From Gilvimarinus xylanilyticus (lineage in GTDB: Bacteria > Pseudomonadota > Gammaproteobacteria > Pseudomonadales > Cellvibrionaceae): a DNA stretch of 64,000 nt. Of the stretch, positions 35,664 through 45,256 are shown piece by piece. The notes below the pieces were generated by a model. That model worked only from the letters and a program-made list of their open reading frames with translations. It did no database searches and was not told where the DNA came from. Where the stretch lies: positions 310,001 through 374,000 of the forward strand of contig NZ_JAMFTH010000002.1 in the NCBI RefSeq assembly GCF_024195295.1, in the 5' to 3' direction. Made by a program: the position numbers and the translations under genes. The first letter of the stretch is position 1, and each line of letters starts with the position of its first letter.

Positions 35664-38610
35664 GGGCCACCTCCACGGTCTGTTCTTGTTTGCCGTAACG
35701 CGCGGGCAAAAGTTTAGCCAGCGAGTCGATACTGGCCGCGACCCATTCATCGTAAATACCGCCCCAGCTGCGCTCGGCGTTGGCCTTGTGCAGGTCGATG
35801 GCTTTTTCCTCGAGGGGGAAGACCTGCTCTTCCAACAGAATATCGTACTGTTCCAGCTCCAGGGCGTTAAGATTATCCGGGCGTTCGGAGTCCATTAAAT
35901 CCCGCGCCAGCGAGGTATAAATCTGGCCGATAAAATAATTGGCGCGGGTGGTAAAGTCGGCCACCTTAAAATCCAACACTCGCTGCTGTGCCGCCAGGGC
36001 GTCATCCAGGGCGGCGCGCTTATTCCCCAGGCTTTGTTTAATGGGCAGGGTTAAGGCGATATTTTTAAAGCGGTTGTACGGGGCCTCGGCCAGGGTGGCG
36101 GCGGCCTGGGCACCCAAATACTGGCTGCGCTCGGTGGGGTTGGCGCGGGCGGTTTTAATAATCCGGTCGAGCCAGAAGTCCCGGCTTTGGACATCGCCGA
36201 CCTCGTTGTACAACTCGGACAAACGCAGCTCGACCTCTAACCGATCGGTCACCGGCTCGGCGTAGGTGTGTGCATAGTCGCGGTAGTGATCGCGCGCGCC
36301 CTGCCAGTCGCCGTCTTTATCGTAGTACTCGGCCGCGCTAAGCAGTGATTGCCGCCCCAGCTCAGTGCCGGAATTGGCCGTCGCCTGTTCGCTTAGCAGG
36401 GCGGCGGCCTGGGACCAATCTTCCTGCGCCTCGTAAATCACAATCAGTTTAGCGGGTAAGCGTGTACCCAGCTCGTGGCCCGGGTAACTGGCATTAAACT
36501 CGGTCAGCAGGCTTTCGGCCTGGGCGTAATCACCCGCCATTTGCGCGGCGTGGCCGGCGTCGAACAACGCGGTGGCAGCGATGTCGGTAGCGGGTAATTC
36601 GCGGTGAATCCGCAGCAGCAGATCAATGCCTGCGGCGGTTTCCCCGGCGGCCAGTTGCGCCTGGCCCTGCTGGTAAATACTGGCGGCAATACGCTCGTGA
36701 ATCTCGGCGGCGGTGGGGGCGCCCGACTGCTGACCATACTCAGTGTGCAAATCCAGCGCTTGCCAATAGGCCTGTTCGGCGGCTGGGTAATCTTCTTGCG
36801 CAAAGCGCGCGTGGGCCAGGGTTAGCCAGGCGGTGTAGCGCGAGTCGCCACCCGGCTCGGGCTGCCAGTCGATAACCTGCTGAGCAACGGTCGCGGCGCG
36901 GTGATAATCCTGCTGCTGCAACAGCTCGGGCGCGGTTTGGGTAAGTACCGCCAGGGCGCGGCTGTCATCCGGGTAAATGCGCGCAAACTGCAGGGCGTTA
37001 TCAATTTTGCGCTCTTGCCACTGCCACAGCTGGCTTTGCACTGGCTCGTCGGCGAGCGTTGAGGTGGCCAATGGCTCGCCCTTGCTGGCGCGCTCCACCA
37101 GTGTTTGCGCCAAGAGTACCGAGCTGTAACCCGCCTCGGCGCCGTAGTCTTTGTCAATGCGGTCAAACGCAACTGTCTCGTAGGCGCTTAAGGCGGCAAT
37201 GGTGCGGCCGCTGTCTTGATAGGCCTCGGCCATTAAAAAGTTCATTTCCCCCGCGCGCTCGTCCAGCGGGAAAGTCACAATAAACTCTTCGTAGCGCGCC
37301 GCGGCGGCGCTGTAGGCGCGGTTTACATCGGCGCGCGAGGGCGCCTCGGCCGCAGGCTGATTTAAGGCCAGTTGCAAGCGCTGGGCTTCGGCGTGGTTAT
37401 GGCGCGCCAACTCTTCCAAATACAGCCTTAGCTGGGCCAGGGCCTCGCTGCTCATATTGCGCGGGCGGTTGTTGCGCACTTGCTGGCGGGCGGCCAGGGC
37501 ACTGGTGGTTTGGGGAATGCCCGCGCGGGCCTGCCAGTAGCGGCTGTAAATGCCGTATTGATCCACATAGGCCTCTTTGGCGGGCAGCACCAGCGAGGGA
37601 AAACCACCTGCCTGGTAAGCCTTAATCTCGCGAATGGAAAAATCCGGCGCCATGTCCGACTCGGGGTTATTACTCACAAACCGGGCGTAGGTATCGGCGC
37701 TATCCAGGTAGCGATCTTGGGTTTGGTACAGCTGCCCCAACTGCTGATACAGCCGGTGCTGGTAGGGCCGGGTGCCGATTGCGCGCTGCTGCTCGGCAAT
37801 GGACTGGGCGCCGTCGAGGTTGGCGTAGGTAAAACTAATAACCCGCAGGGTGTCGTCCACCAGGTTGCGCTGGTTGGGGTCCATGCGGGTCAGGCGCGTC
37901 TCGACCTGAGAGGGCAAGGTCGCCCCAGCAAAGGCCTGATCCAGCAGCTGGGTAAACCGCGCCAGAGCGTCCTCGTAACGCCCCTGTTTGTAGGCCGCCC
38001 AGCCCTGCATATAGAGCGCATTATCGGCAAAGGCGCTGGTGGGGCTGGCGGCCACCACCTGATACAACCCACCGGCGCGCTCGTAGTCACCCGCGGCAAA
38101 GGCCCGTTCGGCGCGGCGGAACTGGGCCTCGTGAATATAGGGCGACTCGGGAAAGCGGCGCGCCAGCTCGTCCAGGGTGGCGGCGGCCTCTTGGTCGCGG
38201 CCATCCAGCGCGTAGGCTTTGGCGAGTTTGTAATAGAGCGCATCCGGCGCGGTGGCGACCGACTGCTCGGGGTCTTGTTGGTAGTCCTCCACCAAAGCTT
38301 GATAGTGGGCGATAGGCTCAGCAAAAAATGCGGTTAGGGTGCGGGCCTCTTGCTGGGCTTGCTCGCTGCGGGCCATTTCCAAATCGGCCAGGCGCACCTG
38401 AATATGGTGGCGTACCTCGGGGTCGGTGGCCACCTGCAAAGCGGTGCGGTACTGGGCCTCAATCTGGGCCAGGTCCGCCGCCTTAACGCCTTCGTCTTGA
38501 TCGGGCAGAGTCGCCTCGGGCAAATCCGCGAGGGTGCGGCTGTCCTCCACCGGATTATGGCTGCAGGCGGCGAGCAGCACCGCGAGGGCTAAAGGCGTCA
38601 CCCGGATCAC
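35650..38610 (-). CDS. Large TPR-repeat lipoprotein (986 aa)
   Basis: A 986-aa lipoprotein with a signal and lipobox LLAAC near residue 16, then TPR-like helical repeats over nearly the whole length; clear units include ALYYKLAKAYALDGRDQEAA, RRAERAFAAGDYERAGGLYQ and ALYMQGWAAYKQGRYEDALA. It is probably anchored in the inner leaflet of the outer membrane or the inner membrane and faces the periplasm. ATGA-type overlap with the preceding gene shows coupling. Function is unknown; the length suggests a long solenoid that could span the periplasm. Confidence 0.88.
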   Translation of the reverse strand: MIRVTPLALAVLLAACSHNPVEDSRTLADLPEATLPDQDEGVKAADLAQIEAQYRTALQVATDPEVRHHIQVRLADLEMARSEQAQQEARTLTAFFAEPIAHYQALVEDYQQDPEQSVATAPDALYYKLAKAYALDGRDQEAAATLDELARRFPESPYIHEAQFRRAERAFAAGDYERAGGLYQVVAASPTSAFADNALYMQGWAAYKQGRYEDALARFTQLLDQAFAGATLPSQVETRLTRMDPNQRNLVDDTLRVISFTYANLDGAQSIAEQQRAIGTRPYQHRLYQQLGQLYQTQDRYLDSADTYARFVSNNPESDMAPDFSIREIKAYQAGGFPSLVLPAKEAYVDQYGIYSRYWQARAGIPQTTSALAARQQVRNNRPRNMSSEALAQLRLYLEELARHNHAEAQRLQLALNQPAAEAPSRADVNRAYSAAAARYEEFIVTFPLDERAGEMNFLMAEAYQDSGRTIAALSAYETVAFDRIDKDYGAEAGYSSVLLAQTLVERASKGEPLATSTLADEPVQSQLWQWQERKIDNALQFARIYPDDSRALAVLTQTAPELLQQQDYHRAATVAQQVIDWQPEPGGDSRYTAWLTLAHARFAQEDYPAAEQAYWQALDLHTEYGQQSGAPTAAEIHERIAASIYQQGQAQLAAGETAAGIDLLLRIHRELPATDIAATALFDAGHAAQMAGDYAQAESLLTEFNASYPGHELGTRLPAKLIVIYEAQEDWSQAAALLSEQATANSGTELGRQSLLSAAEYYDKDGDWQGARDHYRDYAHTYAEPVTDRLEVELRLSELYNEVGDVQSRDFWLDRIIKTARANPTERSQYLGAQAAATLAEAPYNRFKNIALTLPIKQSLGNKRAALDDALAAQQRVLDFKVADFTTRANYFIGQIYTSLARDLMDSERPDNLNALELEQYDILLEEQVFPLEEKAIDLHKANAERSWGGIYDEWVAASIDSLAKLLPARYGKQEQTVEVAREIR

Positions 38611-40541
38611 GGTTGCACCTCGGGCAATTGCGGGCCGTCGGACGGGGGATCAGCGCGGTAGGCATCGTCCAGCAGCCGGGCAATACTTAAACGCGTCTGG
38701 GCCAAATAATCGTTTAGGCGCACACGGTGATTGGATAAATGCTCGCTCAGGGTATCGGCCAAGGCATTACCTCGCTCTTGTATGGCCTGCCTGAGCGCCG
38801 CCAACTCGCGATCATTGCGCGCACTTAAACGGTTTAACGCCGCGAGCCCGGCATCGATATCCGGCTCGCTTTGCAACAGCGATTGAATCCGGGTGGCGCG
38901 CTCGTCCGCCTCGGCCAGGGTTGCCTCGGCGGTGGTTAGCGGCTTTTGTACCTGCCACAGGTTGTGGGCAAACTGCTCGTGGGCGCGCCAACGGAGAATA
39001 CCGCGATAAAGCTGTAGCTTTGCGGCAGTATCGGGCGGCAGGTTTTGCTGCCCTTGCAACTGGCTGAAGCTTTGTTCGGCGCGCTGCAAACGCAGCCACA
39101 GTTTAGCGGTATCGCCCGTTGCCAGCGCCATGGCATTGCGCTCTTGCGCCAGAGTTTGCAAGCGCTGCCGTTGTTCACGATGTGCAGCACCAAGCGCCGC
39201 CGGTTGTTGTAGTGTTTGTTGCTGCTGCAATTGCGCGGCGCGTTCGACCCGGCGCTGACGTTTGTCCTCCCACAGCTGGGTGTAAATCACGAGTTTGTTT
39301 TGCCACTGTTGCAGTTTATCCGCCAGGCCCAACAGGTCGCGAAGGTTCTGCACCCGGGCCTGAAAATCATCGCTAATCAGTAATTCATCCAGGTAAGTTA
39401 AGTCGCTTTGCAGCACACTGACCTGATCCAGCGAAAGCCAGTTTTGACGGGAATGGGTGTCGCCCCATTGCAGGCTGGGGTGCGACTCGGCATCGTTTAA
39501 GTGGGCTAAAAGCTCCGATCCGCTCATGCGCGCGAGCGCGGCATCCAGCTCGGCCAATTCGGCGGTGAGTAGCAGCTCGGACTCGCGATAGGCGCCGAGC
39601 GCGGCGCCAGTGGAGTCAATCTGCTCGTAGGCCCAGGGCACGGCGATTAACGATTCCTGCACCGCCGGGTCCAGCAGGGATCGCTGGCGCAGCGCTTGCC
39701 AGGGCTTTAGCGCCAATACGTAATCGTGGTAGCTGGCCGCCGCCCAGCCATAGCCCAGCAGGGCGCGATTGGCGAGCGAGGTATCCAGCCGCACCCCGCG
39801 AAACGCCGCCTTGGCCGAGGCGTAGTCGCGCTGTTCCAAGTAGCTGTAGCCCAGCGCGGTGTAGACCTTATCGCGAATGGCCAAATACTCATCCACCCGC
39901 GCCTCGTCCTCGGGGGCATCTTCGTCCAGCATGGCCCGGTAGTAGCTTTGCGCCCGAATCGGATCGCCCCCACGGGCGGCGCTGTTGCCCAAGTTCAACA
40001 GTGCCAGATAGCGATTGTCCGCCAGAGGCTCAAGCAAGGGGGCGGCCGTTGCTAGGCTGGGAGCCCCGGATTGCTGAATGCGCAAATGCACTGCCAGCAG
40101 GGCTGACTCGTCGCTAAGATGCGGGGGAAGCGCCTCGCCCACGGCCTGTAAATGCTGCCGGGCGGCGGCATAGTCGCGGGCTTGGTAACTGAGCCGCGCC
40201 AAATAATAATGCGCTGTGTCGCGAACCGGCTCGGGCTCGCCCTGGCCCAAATGGGCCGAGAATTCGGCGCGCGCGCGCTCGGTCATGCCATAGGCGAGGT
40301 ACATCCCGGCGCGCATTAGCTGGGGGTAATGGCCGTGGCCGCTCATGCCGCCGCGCTGATTGGCAAGCTCCAGGGTAGTGAGGGCCTGGGCAAAATCGCC
40401 CTGATAGTAGTGGTACAAGCCTTCGCCGTAATCCAGATCTTGCGCCGCCGAGTGGGTCTGCGTTGCAGGCGGGCTCGCCGCCAGGGCCGCGGCGCCCCAC
40501 AGCGTCAGCGCTAGGGCGATACTGTGACTTACAGCTCCCAT
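38607..40541 (-). CDS. Exported TPR/coiled-coil protein (644 aa)
   Basis: A 644-aa exported protein with signal peptide (IALALTLWGAAALA), an N-terminal TPR half (DLDYGEGLYHYYQGDFAQAL, then TAHYYLARLSYQARDYAAAR) and a C-terminal half rich in Gln, Leu, Ala and Arg likely to form coiled coils (for example ERAAQLQQQQTLQQ). No lipobox. It overlaps the next gene by 4 bases and the previous one by 13. It should be a periplasmic structural part of the machine. Confidence 0.85.
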   Translation of the reverse strand: MGAVSHSIALALTLWGAAALAASPPATQTHSAAQDLDYGEGLYHYYQGDFAQALTTLELANQRGGMSGHGHYPQLMRAGMYLAYGMTERARAEFSAHLGQGEPEPVRDTAHYYLARLSYQARDYAAARQHLQAVGEALPPHLSDESALLAVHLRIQQSGAPSLATAAPLLEPLADNRYLALLNLGNSAARGGDPIRAQSYYRAMLDEDAPEDEARVDEYLAIRDKVYTALGYSYLEQRDYASAKAAFRGVRLDTSLANRALLGYGWAAASYHDYVLALKPWQALRQRSLLDPAVQESLIAVPWAYEQIDSTGAALGAYRESELLLTAELAELDAALARMSGSELLAHLNDAESHPSLQWGDTHSRQNWLSLDQVSVLQSDLTYLDELLISDDFQARVQNLRDLLGLADKLQQWQNKLVIYTQLWEDKRQRRVERAAQLQQQQTLQQPAALGAAHREQRQRLQTLAQERNAMALATGDTAKLWLRLQRAEQSFSQLQGQQNLPPDTAAKLQLYRGILRWRAHEQFAHNLWQVQKPLTTAEATLAEADERATRIQSLLQSEPDIDAGLAALNRLSARNDRELAALRQAIQERGNALADTLSEHLSNHRVRLNDYLAQTRLSIARLLDDAYRADPPSDGPQLPEVQP

Positions 40542-41035
40542 TGCTTAATTTCAAACACCGGTTGTAACTTGGCCGTCGAGTCGACAATTTTTAACTCTAG
40601 CACCAGCGGGGCGGTGGTCTTTTCTACCTGCAGCGACGCCGCACGTTTGTAGGGCTGGCCCTGGGGCCCTTCGCCGGTAAAGAAGGCGCTGATTTCGTGT
40701 GCGCCGCTTTTGATGTTGCCCAAGTACAGTTTCTGCACGCCGCCGCGAATCAGTGCGTCCACCTGATTGTCGGTATAGAGTTCGCTGGTGACAAACGTGT
40801 CGTCAATTTTGACCTTGACCGCATCCAGGGCGAAGTACTCGGCAACATCCATACTCAAGTACAGGGCAATTTGACTGCTGGGCGGGTAGAGCAGCTCTTC
40901 TTCCAGAATAAGCAAATCGCGATTTAGCTCTAGGGCGCGCTGCTTCAGCGTCTGGGCGTCCGCAGCGGGATCGCTCTGGGCGCCGGCGGGCAAGCACACC
41001 AGGCACAGCGCCAGTAATAATAGTGTTCGAATCAT
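40529..41035 (-). CDS. Exported protein, first gene of the ExbBD-TPR operon
   Basis: A 168-aa protein with signal peptide (MIRTLLLLALCLVCLPAGA). The mature part starts with a helix (ADAQTLKQRALELNRDLLIL) and continues as a beta-rich domain (VKVKIDDTFVTSELY, then LYLGNIKSGAHEISAFFTGE), reminiscent of PEGA or carbohydrate-binding-like sandwiches. The ATG at 41035 has AGGAAG in good position; an in-frame ATG ten codons upstream would bury the signal. Function unknown. Confidence 0.82.
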   Translation of the reverse strand: MIRTLLLLALCLVCLPAGAQSDPAADAQTLKQRALELNRDLLILEEELLYPPSSQIALYLSMDVAEYFALDAVKVKIDDTFVTSELYTDNQVDALIRGGVQKLYLGNIKSGAHEISAFFTGEGPQGQPYKRAASLQVEKTTAPLVLELKIVDSTAKLQPVFEIKQWEL

Positions 41036-41080
41036 TGTATCTTCCTGTGAGGCCGGCCCCGCCATCGCCGGGTCCGCGCT

Positions 41081-41130
41081 ATACCCTATTGTAGAGAGAT
41101 GCGCCGCGTCGCGTTGTGATAGCTATCACC
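41081..41130 (-). promoter_or_regulatory. Candidate class II CRP-type promoter of the nine-gene operon
   Basis: TGTGATAGCTATCACC (41115-41130) contains a perfect 14-bp palindrome and matches the CRP consensus TGTGA-N6-TCACA at nine of ten positions. On the minus strand, TACAAT (41093-41088) is a good -10 box; a start at about 41081 puts the palindrome centre at -41.5, the class II activator geometry. The regulator (CRP/Vfr family) is inferred. Confidence 0.6.
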
Positions 41131-41199
41131 CTGTTGTCCACCGCTGTCTGATGCACCTACTATTGCCGATCAGCGCGACGCGATCAAGGCCCGGGCCGC

Positions 41200-42195
41200 T
41201 CACTGTTCGCCCGCCGCCAAACCATCGCTGTAATGCACCTTGCCCTTACGGGTGATAATCACCGCATCGAAACCGCTCAGACGATTAATCAGCGCCAGCC
41301 CCTCGTCTGCGCCCAGCACAAACACACTGGTCGATAGGGCATCGGTATCAAACCCTCGGGGGCCAATTATGGTCACACTGGCAAGCTCGGCGGTGCTTTT
41401 ACCGGTTTGCGGGTTAATAATATGGTGGACCCAGTCGCCATCCTCATTGATAAAGTAGCGTTCGTAATCCCCCGAAGTGGATATAGCGGTATCAGTTAAA
41501 GGTAAGGTAATAGCGACCCCCTCGCCACCGCGAGGCTTTTTAATGCCCACCATCCAGGGGCGGCCGCGCCTGTCACCCAGCACCCGGCTGTCGCCCCCGG
41601 CGCTGACGCTGGCGTGCTGCACGCCGTCGTTTTCCAGCAACTCGATAGCGCGATCCACGGCATAGCCCTTGGCGATTCCGCCCAAATCGATATACACCGC
41701 CGGGTGCTGGTAATAAACGCTCTGCTCCGTTTTATCCAACACGACATGGCGGTAATCAATGGCTTCGGCCAGCTGCTGAGCTTGACTGTCGCTTGGGGCC
41801 TTGCCCGCGCGATAGTCGTAATAACGCCCCACCGAGGCAAAAGTAATATCGAAGGCGCCATCGGTTAAGCGGCCGTAAAAAAGCGACTTATCCAGCAGGC
41901 GTGTCATTTCTGCGTCTATTGCAATCGGCTTGTTTACCGCTTGAGGCTTGGCAGCCTCGCGATTGAGCCGCGATAGCTCGCTGGTCTCTCGGTAGGGACT
42001 GTAAGTATTATCGATGCGCTTCATTTCCTGCATCACTTGCGCGGCCAAGGCCTCGCCGCGCGCTTGGTCGGTGTGCCACAAGCTGACACTGACCCGAGTG
42101 CCCATAATATCGGCTTGCCGATGCACCCATTCGGCATGGGCAACCGTACTCAAAACCAGTGCGGCTAAGGCCCACACAAACACCAACAATCGCAT
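41200..42195 (-). CDS. apbE: FAD:protein FMN transferase (ApbE)
   Basis: A 331-aa exported flavin transferase that attaches FMN to Thr/Ser of periplasmic or membrane proteins such as Nqr subunits. Signal peptide to about residue 21; conserved IMGTRVSVSLW, the Mg/FAD segment IDLGGIAKGYAVDRA, VSAGGDSRVLGDRRGRPW, and near the end DTDALSTSVFVLG. Lipobox absent. It lies 60 bases downstream of the PAS-GGDEF-EAL gene and may share its transcript. Its target protein is not in this window. Confidence 0.93.
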   Translation of the reverse strand: MRLLVFVWALAALVLSTVAHAEWVHRQADIMGTRVSVSLWHTDQARGEALAAQVMQEMKRIDNTYSPYRETSELSRLNREAAKPQAVNKPIAIDAEMTRLLDKSLFYGRLTDGAFDITFASVGRYYDYRAGKAPSDSQAQQLAEAIDYRHVVLDKTEQSVYYQHPAVYIDLGGIAKGYAVDRAIELLENDGVQHASVSAGGDSRVLGDRRGRPWMVGIKKPRGGEGVAITLPLTDTAISTSGDYERYFINEDGDWVHHIINPQTGKSTAELASVTIIGPRGFDTDALSTSVFVLGADEGLALINRLSGFDAVIITRKGKVHYSDGLAAGEQ

Positions 42196-42255
42196 ACCGG
42201 CGTATCCACTCCCACAGATTAAAAACCTATAATACGAGAGTCATAGCGCCTGTGG

Positions 42256-44619
42256 CTAACAATCTGTTTCTTTGAGTAGCTCAATCAGCGAGCTGGGCTT
42301 GTGCACGCCAAAGCCCTGAGCGTAATCCACGCCCATGGCCTTGAGTAACTGCAAACACTCGTCGTTTTCTACAAATTCGGCAATCGTGGACTTACTGAGG
42401 GTTTGTCCGACTTCGTTAATCGCCCGCACCATAGCCAAGTCGGTTTTGTCATCGACAATATCGCGCACAAATACCCCGTCAATTTTTAACGTATCGACAG
42501 GCAGGCGGCGCAAGTAACTAAACGAGGACAGGCCGGTACCGAAATCATCTAACGCAAAGCTGCAGCCAATTTCGCCCAGAGCTTCCATCAGCGCAATGGC
42601 CTCCAATAGGTTATTAACCGCTGCCGTTTCGGTGACTTCAAAACAGATTTTCTCGGGCGGCACCGGGTAGCGCTCAAAGCATTGCACCACAAAAGTGTAA
42701 AACTCCGGCTGATCCAGCGAGACGCCGGACAAATTGATATGGCATTTCGCCAGCTTCTGCAAATGTTTGGGGTGCGCCGCCAAAAGCGATAAGGTGTGTT
42801 CAATCACCCAGCGGTCAATTTGATTGGCCGCACCGAAACGCTCCGCTGCGGGTAAAAAAGCCGCCGGCGAGACAATCTTGCCACTTTCATCGCGCAGCCG
42901 CACCAGCACTTCGTAGGAAAGCAAATCGGTCTCTTGTTGCAAAGGGGCAATGCGTTGCGCATCCAAAAAGAGCCGATCATTTTCCATAGCTTCGCGAATC
43001 CGGCCCAGCCAGTGCATTTCACCTTCGCGCTGCTGTTGAAACTGATCGTTCTCGCGCGAGACATATACCCGGTTGCGACCCTTATCTTTCGCCAGGTAGC
43101 AGGCGATATCCGCCGCCCGCATAATCGATTCGGTATTTTGCGCGGTGGCCGAAATAGCCACCACGCCAATACTGCAGCTGATGTTATAGCTGTGACCGTC
43201 CCAGCTAAAATGAAACTCCTCCAAAGCCGCACGGAGTTTTTCGGCAACTTTCTCTGCCGCCTCCAGCGAGCAATTCTCTAAAACCATGGCAAATTCGTCG
43301 CCCCCCAGGCGGGCAAACATATCGCAGTCGCGCAGTTCACGACGAAAAACATCCACTACCTGTTGCAGCAATCGGTCACCGGCAAAATGCCCCGAGGTAT
43401 CGTTAACCACTTTAAATTGATCTAAATCGATAAAGCAGAGCGCATGGCTGGTACCCTCCACTCGGGCACGCTTAAACGACTCGCCCAAGCGCCGCTCAAA
43501 CGCGCGGCGATTGTACAAACCGGTAAGCACATCGTGGGTGGCCTGAAAGTTCAACTCTTTGGACAGCCGGCGAGACTCGGAGATATCTTCCACAATTACC
43601 ACACAATCGGCCGCACTGCTGGCGCGCGAATAGGTCAGCCGCGCCCATAAGACCCCGCCACCCAAACGGTTTAAACGCTGCTCTACGGTAAAGCGGGGTA
43701 AAACCCCGGTGGCCAGCTGGCGACATTGGGCATCGTCAATCTCCCAATCTTCGGGGTGCACAAAATCGCGCAACGGGGTACCCGTTAATTGCTCGGCCTG
43801 AATATTTAAAATATCGGCAATGGCCGGGTTCGCCCGAGTGACTACCCCCGCGGCATCCAGGTGAACGATACCCACCGCCGCCTGGGTGAATATCGCCTGA
43901 AATTTTTCCTGGGTACCTTGTAGCAGTCGCACCAAGCGCCAGATAAGTAATGAGGCCAGAACCGCAAACACAATAAAAAACACCAGACTCGCCAGCGTTA
44001 ACGTATCGGTTAACCAGCGATTGGTGCTAGTCATGACCTCGCGAAACTCGGATGCCAGCTGTTGCAACCTTATATTGTTGCCGTGCAGCGCCTGCTTGAG
44101 TTGCTGCAATCGTTGAGGATTCGGTGGGCCACGCCAATAGTGCTCTAAATCATCAGCGATACGGGCTAGCTCAAGAATATAGGGATCGGAGTCACGCCAG
44201 AGAGAAAAGGCTCGTTGCAGCTGGCCCAGATCGCCAAAATCGCGATAGAGCCAAATCATCAGGCGGGCATCATCGGGATGATTGGCGCCACGAACAAACG
44301 CCGCCACCACCACATCATCGGATGATTTCGCTTCCAGCTCCAGGCGCCCGTGTCGATCGGACAGCGGAACGGACAAATACTCGCGGGCGGCTTGTAAATC
44401 GCTGCGCTGCCCCTGTTCGGCGTAGCGACTTAGGTGATGAACGGCACCTATCTGCGATTGATTCCAAACACTCAGACCACTTAAATAAGCGCTGGCTGCG
44501 GCCTGTAGCTGAACCATACCTACGGACATACTGGTGGCAAGCCCCAACAGAGTCAGCAAACCTGCAACCAACAAGGCGATTTTAAACGGAGGAGCAAACT
44601 GGGGTTGCGATCGATCCAT
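42256..44619 (-). CDS. Membrane PAS-GGDEF-EAL protein (cyclic-di-GMP turnover)
   Basis: A 787-aa protein: N-terminal TM (about 14-36), helical periplasmic sensor (about 40-200), TM (about 205-230), PAS domain (about 236-350), GGDEF domain with GGDEF at 439-443 and an intact I-site RDCD (430-433), and EAL domain with EVL at 570-572 and DDFGTG retained. Both catalytic centres look usable; the I-site would give feedback inhibition. It differs from the protein at 9532, which lacks the I-site. The ligand of the sensor is unknown. Confidence 0.93.
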   Translation of the reverse strand: MDRSQPQFAPPFKIALLVAGLLTLLGLATSMSVGMVQLQAAASAYLSGLSVWNQSQIGAVHHLSRYAEQGQRSDLQAAREYLSVPLSDRHGRLELEAKSSDDVVVAAFVRGANHPDDARLMIWLYRDFGDLGQLQRAFSLWRDSDPYILELARIADDLEHYWRGPPNPQRLQQLKQALHGNNIRLQQLASEFREVMTSTNRWLTDTLTLASLVFFIVFAVLASLLIWRLVRLLQGTQEKFQAIFTQAAVGIVHLDAAGVVTRANPAIADILNIQAEQLTGTPLRDFVHPEDWEIDDAQCRQLATGVLPRFTVEQRLNRLGGGVLWARLTYSRASSAADCVVIVEDISESRRLSKELNFQATHDVLTGLYNRRAFERRLGESFKRARVEGTSHALCFIDLDQFKVVNDTSGHFAGDRLLQQVVDVFRRELRDCDMFARLGGDEFAMVLENCSLEAAEKVAEKLRAALEEFHFSWDGHSYNISCSIGVVAISATAQNTESIMRAADIACYLAKDKGRNRVYVSRENDQFQQQREGEMHWLGRIREAMENDRLFLDAQRIAPLQQETDLLSYEVLVRLRDESGKIVSPAAFLPAAERFGAANQIDRWVIEHTLSLLAAHPKHLQKLAKCHINLSGVSLDQPEFYTFVVQCFERYPVPPEKICFEVTETAAVNNLLEAIALMEALGEIGCSFALDDFGTGLSSFSYLRRLPVDTLKIDGVFVRDIVDDKTDLAMVRAINEVGQTLSKSTIAEFVENDECLQLLKAMGVDYAQGFGVHKPSSLIELLKETDC

Positions 44620-44692
44620 GAGCGACGATTATTTCGATGCGGGTGTTTACATTATATTTAAGCATCCCGTGGCGGTGTTTGCCACATTACTT

Positions 44693-45244
44693 CTAGCCCA
44701 GGGAGGGCTCAATACCGGTTTCCAAGCCATCAATACTCTGCCGGTTCTTATTAGCCCAATAATCGCGCACTCCTGTGTCACCTTTTTTCTCGGCCCATTG
44801 CTTTAACTGGTCGCGATCCCCTTGATAGTCAAAAAAAGGAACCGCCATACCGCAGGAGGCCTGTACTAAATCCACATCCAATTCAAACACCTGGCGCGCG
44901 CCGGGCAGTGGCGTAAAGTGAGAGTAGTACGACTGCCATTCGCTATCGCCATGATGAATAACACGCGCCTGACCATAGAGGCGCAAAATCATCGGCGCCC
45001 CCTCGAAAGCGCAAAACATAATGGTCATGCGGGGGTTGATACGCACATGCGCCGCCGTTTCGTTACCCGAGCCGGTCACGTTTAGCCAGACAACCCGGTT
45101 GGGCCCTAAAACCTTAAGAGAATCCATCCCTTTGGGAGAGACGTTAACGCGACTATTGTCGGTGGCAGTCGCGACAAAAAACATTTTTTGGCGGGCAATA
45201 AAAGTTTGTAGAGGTTCACTGATTTCGCTGTATTGGCGTCCCAT
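44693..45244 (-). CDS. Pyridoxamine 5'-phosphate oxidase-like flavin-binding protein
   Basis: A 183-aa protein of the split beta-barrel FMN-binding family. The start shows the family pattern FIARQKMFFVATATDNSRVN followed by SPKG and DRVVW-type strands (GPNRVVWLNVTGSGNETAAH). The C-terminal third (YDWALK-like region) is specific to a longer subfamily. It follows the DUF4919 lipoprotein by 12 bases and is probably co-transcribed. Substrate unknown. Confidence 0.88.
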   Translation of the reverse strand: MGRQYSEISEPLQTFIARQKMFFVATATDNSRVNVSPKGMDSLKVLGPNRVVWLNVTGSGNETAAHVRINPRMTIMFCAFEGAPMILRLYGQARVIHHGDSEWQSYYSHFTPLPGARQVFELDVDLVQASCGMAVPFFDYQGDRDQLKQWAEKKGDTGVRDYWANKNRQSIDGLETGIEPSLG

Positions 45245-45256
45245 AATTCCTTTAAC

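Noticed and set aside
37480-38337. 285-codon plus-strand ORF
   Set aside because: Antisense shadow of the 986-aa TPR gene, whose repeats, lipobox and gene coupling are clear.
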